From an uncultured bacterium (GTDB lineage Bacteria > Bacillota > Clostridia > Lachnospirales > Lachnospiraceae): a DNA stretch of 5,912 nucleotides. The position numbers and the translations under genes were made by a program. This document shows, one piece after another, positions 1 through 5,161 of this stretch (its first letter is position 1; each line of letters opens with the position of its first letter). The DNA is taken from positions 1 through 5,912 of the forward strand of contig CAMBUC010000140.1 in the NCBI GenBank assembly GCA_945871045.1, read 5' to 3'. Under the pieces are notes generated by a model. The model was given only the letters and a program-made list of their open reading frames with translations, ran no database searches and was not told the DNA's origin.

Positions 1-1055
1 AACGCCTTTAAGGAACGGGAGATATCGGAGATCTCCTGCTGGCGGGAGTCGGAGGATCGCTTGCCACTGCCGCTCATTAACTGTAGGTAGTCAATGATGA
101 TCAATTTCAGATCATGCTCCAACTTGTATTTTCTGCATTTACTGCGCATCTCTGAAATAGAGATACCCGGAGTGTCATCGATAATGAGTTTGGACTGACC
201 GATCACTCCGGCGCCTTCGATGAGTTTCTCCCAGTCGGAGTCCGCAAGATTACCGGTGCGGAGTTTTTGTGCATCCACTCTGGATTCCAGGGAGAACAGA
301 CGGTTTACCAACTGCTCCTTTGACATCTCCAGACTAAAGATCGCGGTACACAGATCACTGTGGAATGCCACATACTGTGCGATGTTTAAGACAAACGCCG
401 TCTTTCCCATGGAAGGGCGGGCAGCCACAAGGATCAGATCTGAGGGCTGTAAGCCTGCGGTCTTGTAGTCCAGATCCAAAAAACCGGTGGCAATTCCCGT
501 AACGGTTCCCTGGGTTTTGGATGCTTTTTCAATCTTTTCCAGTGCATTTAATACCACCTGCTTGATAGGGACATAGTCACCGCCGCCCCGATTCTGCAAG
601 AGGTCAAAGATTTTTTTCTCTGTCTGCTCCATCAGAATCTCGGTGGATTCGCTGCCTTGATAACAGTCGTTTGTGATATCTTCCGTGGTGCGGATCATGC
701 GCCGCAGCAGCGATTTATCCTTAACGATCTCTGCGTAATATTTCGCGTTTGCGGAAGTGGGGACAGCATCTACTAAATCCTTCACATATTCCAAAGAACT
801 GATCTCCGGCGGAACATTCATTTCTTTTAATTTGTTTTGCAGCGTGATCAGGTCGACGGGTTCACGGTTATTGAACAGTTCGACCATTGCTTCAAACAAA
901 ACGCCGTATTGCTGATGATAAAAATCTTCTTTTACCAAAAGTTCAGAAGCGATCATGATGGCATCCCGGTCCAGAATCATGGATCCGATCAGGGATTGCT
1001 CTGCCTCCAGCGAATTGGGCATGGTGCGTTTGATAAGGGTTTCTTCTGCCGGCAT
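1..1055 (-). CDS. dnaB: Replicative DNA helicase DnaB, 3' end cut off by the window edge
   Basis: Hexameric 5'-3' helicase that unwinds DNA at the replication fork and recruits primase (known for the family; the orthologue is called dnaC in Bacillus subtilis). The open frame runs without a stop from an ATG at 1055 to the left edge, giving 351 complete codons of a usual 440-455. The N-terminal helical domain covers about residues 10-110 and includes the typical stretch MPNSLEAEQSLIG. A linker follows, then the RecA-like ATPase domain from about residue 180. Walker A is ARPSMGKTA with the lysine at about residue 218. Walker B is LIIIDYLQL with the aspartate at about residue 322. The visible part stops at SRSLKA, just before the usual ALAREL segment. 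The start is supported by GAGGAG at 1065-1070, nine bases upstream and inside the last codons of rplI, so the two genes are probably translationally coupled. No intein or frameshift is seen in the visible part. Confidence 0.97.
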   Translation of the reverse strand, partial: MPAEETLIKRTMPNSLEAEQSLIGSMILDRDAIMIASELLVKEDFYHQQYGVLFEAMVELFNNREPVDLITLQNKLKEMNVPPEISSLEYVKDLVDAVPTSANAKYYAEIVKDKSLLRRMIRTTEDITNDCYQGSESTEILMEQTEKKIFDLLQNRGGGDYVPIKQVVLNALEKIEKASKTQGTVTGIATGFLDLDYKTAGLQPSDLILVAARPSMGKTAFVLNIAQYVAFHSDLCTAIFSLEMSKEQLVNRLFSLESRVDAQKLRTGNLADSDWEKLIEGAGVIGQSKLIIDDTPGISISEMRSKCRKYKLEHDLKLIIIDYLQLMSGSGKRSSDSRQQEISDISRSLKA

Positions 1056-1061
1056 AGCAAA

Positions 1062-1508
1062 TTACTCCTCTGATACGTGTACGGTCAGGCTTCCGGTCAC
1101 CTTCGGATGCAGTTTGATCTGTACTTCGTAGGTGCCAAGTGCCTTAATGGGATCTTTTAATACCATTTTTTTCTTATCCAACTCTAAATTTAACTGTTTT
1201 TTCGCAGCTTCCGAGATCTCTTTGGTAGAGATAGAACCAAATGTTCTTCCACCTTCGCCAGATTTCATCTTCACCTCTACTTTTTTGTCTTTTAACTGCT
1301 CTGCAAGTGCCTGCGCTGCTTCCAGATTCTCCTGGGCAACCTTTTCTGCATGCTTGTTCTGAAGTTTCAAGTCATTTAAGTTCTTTCCGTTTGCCTCCAC
1401 ACCCAGTTTTTTCGGCAGGATCATATTTCTTGCATAGCCATCGCTGACGGTTACGATCTCACCTTTCTTTCCTAATGATTTGACGTCTTCTAATAAAATG
1501 ATCTTCAT
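1062..1508 (-). CDS. rplI: 50S ribosomal protein bL9
   Basis: Ribosomal protein of the large subunit that binds 23S rRNA near the L1 stalk and helps maintain reading frame (family knowledge). The 148-residue length is normal. The N-terminal RNA-binding domain carries the L9 signature at residues 13-36: G13, G16, V21, then GYARNMILPKKLG, with Met29 and Ile30 in place of the more usual Phe-Leu. A charged Lys/Glu/Ala-rich connecting helix spans about residues 41-75. The C-terminal domain, about 77-148, contains GEGGRTFGSIS, close to the family's G-LFGSVT motif. The ATG at 1508 overlaps the gdpP stop as ATGA, and its ribosome binding site GGAAGGAG (1519-1526) lies within the gdpP coding end, so translation is probably coupled. 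It is the middle gene of gdpP-rplI-dnaB, an order seen widely in Firmicutes. Confidence 0.98.
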   Translation of the reverse strand: MKIILLEDVKSLGKKGEIVTVSDGYARNMILPKKLGVEANGKNLNDLKLQNKHAEKVAQENLEAAQALAEQLKDKKVEVKMKSGEGGRTFGSISTKEISEAAKKQLNLELDKKKMVLKDPIKALGTYEVQIKLHPKVTGSLTVHVSEE

Positions 1509-3556
1509 ACTTTAATGTCTCCTTCCTCTATCATCTTATCAATTGTTTTCTGAAGCATTTGTTTCACCTCATTGATGGAATAATGCTCTAACTGAGCACC
1601 GGCGATGGTCAGATGGCCGCCGCCTCCAAGTGCTTCCATGATGAGCTGTACATTGATCTCATCAATGGAGCGGGAACTGATATAAACCTTTCCTTTGTAG
1701 TCCGTGAGAACAAAAGAAGCTTTGATGCCGGTGATGTTCAATAATTCATTTGCTGCCTGAGCGCCTACGATGGTAGGACTCTCGATATTGTCTGAAGGAC
1801 AGACAGAAATAGCAAATGCACTGCGGTAAACTTCGGCGTGGCGTACAACTTCGGCTCGGGCTTTGTAGTCCGCCATGTCGTTGCGCAGCATCTTGCGTAC
1901 CCGGGTCACCTCGGCACCGCAACGTTTTAAATATGCAGCTGCTTCGAAGGTGCGGACACCGGCTTTCGCCATGAAGTTGTTTGTGTCGATCAAAATACCC
2001 GCATAAATACTGTCTGCTTCATGAGGGGCCAGCTTGATGCCCTCGGTAAAATACTGTAACACTTCCGCAACCATTTCACAGGAAGAGGAAGCATAAGGTT
2101 CGATATAGGACAATACAGGGTTCTCGATTACATCATTTGTCTGTCTGTGATGATCGAATACGACAATGTTCTTTGTCTTTTTTAGTATTTCGGGGCATTC
2201 TGTATTTCCCGGGCGATTGGTATCAACCACCATGACAACGGTGTTTGGCGTACATACCTCGATCGCCTGTTCCCGTGTTAAAAATGTATCTGCCGCATAC
2301 CCGTTTTCCTCAGTAAAACATTCCCGGAAGGGACGCAGTGTGGAACTGACGGTGTTTAATACGATCTGGACTTTTTTGTCCAGTGTACGCGCTGCACAGT
2401 AGATTCCGATGGCAGCACCAAAGGAGTCCATATCACTGATCTGATGGCCCATGATAATGACGCGTTCCTTGCTCTCGATGATACTGCGAAGTGCATGGGC
2501 TTTTACGCGGGCTTTCACGCGGGTGTTCTTTTCAACCTGCTGTGCCTTGCCGCCAAAGTAGGTTACTTTTTCGCCTTCACGCAGAACCACCTGATCGCCG
2601 CCGCGTCCAAGTGCAAGGTCGATGGCCATGCGGGAATACTCGTTATTCTGGTTGTAGGTAGAGGCTGTGTCACCGATACCGATACTTAAAGTAACCGCCA
2701 TGGTATTTCCGACTTTGACGGTTTTTACGTCTTCCAGGATGCTGAATTTGTCTTCTTTTAAAGTTTTCAGATACTGGTGGCGGAAGATCACGAAATATTT
2801 ATCTTTTTCTGTTTTACGTACAAGTGCGTCTACCTTTGAAAAATAGGCATTTACTTTTCGGTCTACCAGAGCGATGAGCAGAGATCGTTTTACATCTTCG
2901 ATGCTTTCAAGGGCCTCATCAAAGTTATCAATGTAGACTTGTGCAACCACCATCTTCTGATCTGCATTTTCCTGCATATAGCGGTGAAGTTCTGTTTCAT
3001 CAAAGAAATAAACAGCTGTCAGGTAGTTGGTGTTCGTGTCCATTTCCACAATGTTTCCCTGTCCGATGATCGCATCAAAGTAGATACGATTCATGGAAAT
3101 ACGCAAGTGCCGTTCTTCGAAGGGAAGATTTAATTCCAAAGTCTCTTCGCTTTGAAGCAGTTCCTTTGAAATGGAAGGGAACAGAGACGTAATGGATTTG
3201 TGATAGGTTTTGTCTTTGCCGGTCAGTTTTTCAAATTGGTCGTTGCTCCATAATAATTTTCCATTATAGTCAAGTAAGGCATACGCAATCTCAAATTCAT
3301 TTAAGAGTTTTTTTTGGACGCTTCCATACTGTGTGGCAAAATTCACCAGTTCATTCACCAGAAGCGGCCGGTTTCGATAGTAAGTCACGACAACGGTGAT
3401 GGTGTACAGCCCGGTAAATCCGGACATGAAAAACCCTGCCCGTGCATCTATCAGATAAAAAGGAACATTCAGCAGCACCAGAACACCGATCAGGTATAGA
3501 GGCGAGCAAAGATAAGTTCGCAGCCTGCCTTTAAATTTTATTGAACGATTACTCAT
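1505..3556 (-). CDS. gdpP: GdpP-type cyclic-di-AMP phosphodiesterase (membrane-bound, PAS / degenerate GGDEF / DHH-DHHA1)
   Basis: Membrane-anchored enzyme that hydrolyses c-di-AMP to pApA and so lowers the messenger controlling potassium and osmotic balance and cell-wall stress (known for GdpP/YybT). The protein has 683 residues; the B. subtilis protein is 659. Two hydrophobic segments at about 16-36 and 41-60 anchor it, followed by a PAS-like region (about 85-150). A degenerate GGDEF domain spans about 200-335; the signature site reads GRGGDQV (Gly319-Gln322), so diguanylate cyclase activity is not expected. The DHH domain keeps its metal ligands: His371, Asp375 and Asp377 in GHQISDMDS, Asp445 in VVDTNRPG, the DHH triad at 468-470, and Asp524 in LIDTNNF. 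DHHA1 near the C terminus has GGGGH (644-648). All catalytic residues are present, so it is probably active. The start follows AAGGAGG at 3561-3567 with a short four-base gap. It is the first gene of the operon and overlaps rplI by four bases. Confidence 0.97.
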   Translation of the reverse strand: MSNRSIKFKGRLRTYLCSPLYLIGVLVLLNVPFYLIDARAGFFMSGFTGLYTITVVVTYYRNRPLLVNELVNFATQYGSVQKKLLNEFEIAYALLDYNGKLLWSNDQFEKLTGKDKTYHKSITSLFPSISKELLQSEETLELNLPFEERHLRISMNRIYFDAIIGQGNIVEMDTNTNYLTAVYFFDETELHRYMQENADQKMVVAQVYIDNFDEALESIEDVKRSLLIALVDRKVNAYFSKVDALVRKTEKDKYFVIFRHQYLKTLKEDKFSILEDVKTVKVGNTMAVTLSIGIGDTASTYNQNNEYSRMAIDLALGRGGDQVVLREGEKVTYFGGKAQQVEKNTRVKARVKAHALRSIIESKERVIIMGHQISDMDSFGAAIGIYCAARTLDKKVQIVLNTVSSTLRPFRECFTEENGYAADTFLTREQAIEVCTPNTVVMVVDTNRPGNTECPEILKKTKNIVVFDHHRQTNDVIENPVLSYIEPYASSSCEMVAEVLQYFTEGIKLAPHEADSIYAGILIDTNNFMAKAGVRTFEAAAYLKRCGAEVTRVRKMLRNDMADYKARAEVVRHAEVYRSAFAISVCPSDNIESPTIVGAQAANELLNITGIKASFVLTDYKGKVYISSRSIDEINVQLIMEALGGGGHLTIAGAQLEHYSINEVKQMLQKTIDKMIEEGDIKV

Positions 3557-3631
3557 GTATCCTCCTTAAGTCTCAGAACAAGTAGTTATTTTGACTATGA
3601 CAAGATAAGACAACTACGCATAATTATTATC

Positions 3632-3660
3632 ATTATAGCATAGATACCTGATTTTGTAAC
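3632..3660 (-). promoter_or_regulatory. Probable sigma-A-type promoter for gdpP-rplI-dnaB
   Basis: On the minus strand a perfect TATAAT (3632-3637) is preceded by TGC, making an extended -10 element. GTTACA (3655-3660), four of six matches to the -35 consensus, lies at a 17-base spacing. Transcription would start near 3625 and leave a leader of about 70 bases before gdpP. No recognisable riboswitch is seen in that leader. Assigned from motif match only. Confidence 0.75.
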
Positions 3661-3725
3661 CTATTTTTGATGGAAAGGGCAGGTCGGGCAGTGTAAAACC
3701 TGTCGAAATATGCGGCGAAAAAAGA

Positions 3726-3754
3726 TTGTACCTCATTTCAGGGATGGCTATAAT
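3726..3754 (+). promoter_or_regulatory. Probable promoter for the MerR-type gene
   Basis: A perfect TATAAT (3749-3754) with TTGTAC (3726-3731) at a 17-base spacing; the -35 element matches only three of six consensus bases. The predicted start near 3761 leaves a leader of under 30 bases before the ribosome binding site and TTG start. It is divergent from the gdpP promoter, with about 65 bases between the two -35 elements. Confidence 0.65.
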
Positions 3755-3774
3755 AAAGGCATAGGAAAGAAAAA

Positions 3775-3780
3775 AGGAGG
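3775..3780 (+). promoter_or_regulatory. Ribosome binding site that fixes a TTG start
   Basis: A full AGGAGG, preceded by an A-run, lies eight bases before the TTG at 3789. The first in-frame ATG is at 3807, 26 bases downstream, too far for this site. The TTG is therefore the likely start, and it includes the first residues of the helix-turn-helix domain. Confidence 0.85.
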
Positions 3781-3788
3781 TCGATCAG

Positions 3789-4451
3789 TTGGAACAGGTG
3801 CGTTATATGATTTCTGATGCTGCAAATATTGTTGCGGTGGAATCACATGTATTACGTTACTGGGAAGATGAATTGGAGTTGGCGGTTCCCCGGAATGAAA
3901 TGGGACACCGTTACTATACACAGGAGAATGTCGATCAATTCCTTCGTATCAAGCAGTTGAAGGAAGAGGGATATCAGTTAAAGGCGATCAAGATTTTGTT
4001 GCAGCAGGAAAAACAAGGTGATTTACATAAAGATGCGCTCAAGGCGGAGCACATAACAAAGCCTCAAAAGGCGCCTGTCGATCACCCTCCCGTTGAAATG
4101 GTGGAATCCCAGATGGTTCAGTTGCCGGAGAAGAAGACGAAGGCTTCGCAGGTGCAGATGTCTTCGGTAGAGCGGATGGAGCAGTTTCAAAACCTGATGA
4201 CGCAGATTGTCCGCAATGCGATGACGGAAAACAACAAAGATCTGAGCAAAGACATCGGAACCGAAGTGGGCGAGCGGGTCTTAAAGGAAATGAATTACCT
4301 GATGCGGATGCAGGATGAGCAGGAGGAGGAGCGTTTTAAGAAATTGGATGAGGCGATCCGAAGTCACGGCAAACGAGTGAAAAAAAGCATTCGCCGAAAA
4401 AAGAAGACGAAGCGACTGTTAAAGACGACGCCCGGAATGGAACTATCATAA
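3789..4451 (+). CDS. MerR-family DNA-binding protein with coiled-coil-like region and basic C-terminal tail
   Basis: A 220-residue protein with an N-terminal MerR-type winged helix-turn-helix at about residues 5-72. Visible MerR hallmarks are the first helix MISDAANIVAV, the core VLRYWEDE (21-28), GHRYYT (39-44) and the second-helix region LKEEGYQLKAIK. A Pro/Lys/Glu-rich, probably flexible segment covers about 75-125. A heptad-like charged helical region, likely coiled coil, covers about 127-195, followed by a strongly basic stretch, KRVKKSIRRKKKTKRLL (195-211). There is no C-terminal effector-binding domain or conserved cysteine of a classical metal or drug sensor. The architecture recalls RacA, the B. 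subtilis chromosome-anchoring protein (184 residues), but I cannot show orthology. It could equally be a DNA-architectural protein or an ordinary regulator. It is monocistronic, with its own promoter and a terminator directly after the stop. The specific function is unknown. Confidence 0.88.
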   Translation: MEQVRYMISDAANIVAVESHVLRYWEDELELAVPRNEMGHRYYTQENVDQFLRIKQLKEEGYQLKAIKILLQQEKQGDLHKDALKAEHITKPQKAPVDHPPVEMVESQMVQLPEKKTKASQVQMSSVERMEQFQNLMTQIVRNAMTENNKDLSKDIGTEVGERVLKEMNYLMRMQDEQEEERFKKLDEAIRSHGKRVKKSIRRKKKTKRLLKTTPGMELS

Positions 4452-4457
4452 GTGCAA

Positions 4458-4488
4458 AAAAAGAGACTGCATATTGCAGTCTCTTTTT
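4458..4488. terminator. Rho-independent terminator, bidirectional
   Basis: A long perfect hairpin with arms AAGAGACTGCA (4461-4471) and TGCAGTCTCTT (4475-4485) around a three-base TAT loop, extendable by three A-T pairs at the base. It is followed by a T-run on the plus strand and preceded by seven A residues, which form a T-run on the minus strand. It begins seven bases after the MerR-type gene and faces the ferredoxin gene's stop, so it probably ends both transcripts. Confidence 0.93.
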
Positions 4489-4506
4489 ATTTGCCTCATA
4501 TAGCAA

Positions 4507-4677
4507 TTAGCCTTCGCTGATTGCACCAGTAGGACATACGCCTGCGCATGTTCCGCAAGAAACACAGCTATCAGGGTTGATCTCATACTTTCCGTCGCCA
4601 GCAGAGATAGCGCCAACAGGGCACTCGCCCTCGCAAGTTCCACAAGATACGCAAGAATCATTAATAACGTAAGCCAT
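4507..4677 (-). CDS. Clostridial-type 2[4Fe-4S] ferredoxin
   Basis: Small soluble low-potential electron carrier; in anaerobes such proteins link pyruvate:ferredoxin oxidoreductase, hydrogenases and similar enzymes (family knowledge; the partner here is unknown). It has 56 residues, the normal size, with two complete cluster motifs: Cys9, Cys12, Cys15, then Cys19-Pro, and Cys38, Cys41, Cys44, then Cys48-Pro. All eight ligands are present. The two halves are 17/21 identical over DSCVSCGTC...AIS-G, reflecting the ancient internal duplication of this family. The ATG at 4677 is chosen because AAGGAGG lies about eight bases upstream and the protein then begins MAYVINDSC, as is typical. An in-frame ATG at 4758 would add 27 residues unlike any ferredoxin and would put the ribosome binding site inside the gene. 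It is monocistronic, converges on the MerR-type gene and diverges from the DUF1858 gene. Confidence 0.96.
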   Translation of the reverse strand: MAYVINDSCVSCGTCEGECPVGAISAGDGKYEINPDSCVSCGTCAGVCPTGAISEG

Positions 4678-4729
4678 TTGATTATCCTCCTTATTTTTCG
4701 CTTTGCTACAAGAACTGTAGTTATAAACT

Positions 4730-4758
4730 ATTTTATTACAGTTATTGTGGAAAAACAA
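4730..4758 (-). promoter_or_regulatory. Candidate ferredoxin promoter
   Basis: On the minus strand TAAAAT (4730-4735, five of six matches to -10) lies 17 bases from TTGTTT (4753-4758, three of six matches to -35). The region is very AT-rich, so alternatives such as TATAAC at about 4721-4726 are possible. The leader would be about 45 bases. Confidence 0.5.
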
Positions 4759-4803
4759 GTATATTGTCGAGGAAAATGTGTATAAAAATCTGTACCTTGA
4801 ATT

Positions 4804-4817
4804 AGTTATGTATAACT
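4804..4817. promoter_or_regulatory. Palindrome in the divergent ferredoxin / DUF1858 spacer, candidate operator
   Basis: AGTTATGTATAACT is a perfect inverted repeat of 6+2+6 bases. It lies upstream of both predicted promoters: about 20 bases before the DUF1858 -35 element and about 45 bases before the ferredoxin -35 element. It has no GC-rich stem or T-run, so it is not a terminator. The binding protein is unknown and the sequence matches no operator I recognise with confidence. Confidence 0.35.
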
Positions 4818-4836
4818 TTTCATAATTGATAGATAC

Positions 4837-4865
4837 TAGACAAGTCTAAAGAAAATGTTTATAAT
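4837..4865 (+). promoter_or_regulatory. Promoter for the DUF1858 gene
   Basis: TAGACA (4837-4842, five of six matches to -35) and a perfect TATAAT (4860-4865) at the ideal 17-base spacing. This is the best-matching promoter in the window. The predicted start near 4872 leaves a leader of about 37 bases ending in the ribosome binding site AAGGAGG (4893-4899). Confidence 0.82.
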
Positions 4866-4908
4866 GAAGTCTTGGAAATACTACACTTTTTAAAGGAGGA
4901 ACAAAACA

Positions 4909-5112
4909 ATGGCTGCAACCGTAACAAAAGACACCATGATTGGTGAATTACTTCAGATAGATGAGAGCATTGCTCCGGTATTACTTGGTATCGGAATGCA
5001 CTGTCTTGGATGCCCGTCATCTCAGATGGAGACCATTGAACAGGCTGCAATGGTTCATGGAATTGAACCCGATGCATTGGTTGAGCAGATCAATACATTC
5101 TTAAAGCACTAA
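4909..5112 (+). CDS. DUF1858 domain protein (hybrid-cluster-protein-associated redox disulfide family)
   Basis: A 67-residue soluble protein spanning one DUF1858 domain. Family features visible are the N-terminal TKDTMIGELLQIDES, then GIGMHCLGCP with the CxxC pair Cys32 and Cys35, then ETIEQAAMVHGIEPDAL and a C-terminal helix LVEQINTFL. The family is annotated as a redox-disulfide or metal-binding domain often found near or fused to hybrid cluster protein (prismane) genes in anaerobes. Its biochemical role is not established, and no hcp gene is in this window. The ATG follows AAGGAGG with nine bases between, and a strong promoter lies just upstream, so the gene is probably well expressed. It diverges from the ferredoxin gene across 231 bases, which suggests but does not prove a shared redox role. 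It ends at its own terminator. Confidence 0.93.
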   Translation: MAATVTKDTMIGELLQIDESIAPVLLGIGMHCLGCPSSQMETIEQAAMVHGIEPDALVEQINTFLKH

Positions 5113-5128
5113 TTTTATGAAAGCATAC

Positions 5129-5160
5129 AAAATCCCATGCGTGTTTGCATGGGATTTTTT
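5129..5160 (+). terminator. Rho-independent terminator after the DUF1858 gene
   Basis: Hairpin AAAATCCCATGC (5129-5140) / GCATGGGATTTT (5147-5158) with a six-base loop, followed by a run of Ts on the plus strand. It starts 16 bases after the stop codon. On the minus strand the T-run is only four bases, so it would be a weaker terminator for mecA, which converges from the right. Confidence 0.93.
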
Positions 5161-5161
5161 G

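Noticed and set aside
319..325. Active diguanylate cyclase site in GdpP (residue positions given)
   Set aside because: The motif reads GRGGDQV rather than GGDEF or GGEEF. This domain is known to be degenerate in GdpP proteins.
220..468. Plus-strand open frame opposite dnaB
   Set aside because: It overlaps the Walker A region of dnaB on the opposite strand and has no supporting signals.
2166..2402. Plus-strand open frames inside gdpP, such as 2166-2402 and 2444-2689
   Set aside because: They are antisense shadows of a clearly functional gene and show no start signals or domain features.
3568..3625. c-di-AMP riboswitch in the gdpP leader
   Set aside because: The leader is only about 70 bases and lacks the conserved ydaO-type core, so no riboswitch is called.
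4678..4758. N-terminal extension of the ferredoxin to an upstream ATG at 4758
   Set aside because: The added 27 residues have no ferredoxin character, and the strong AAGGAGG ribosome binding site would fall inside the coding region. The normal 56-residue form starts at 4677.
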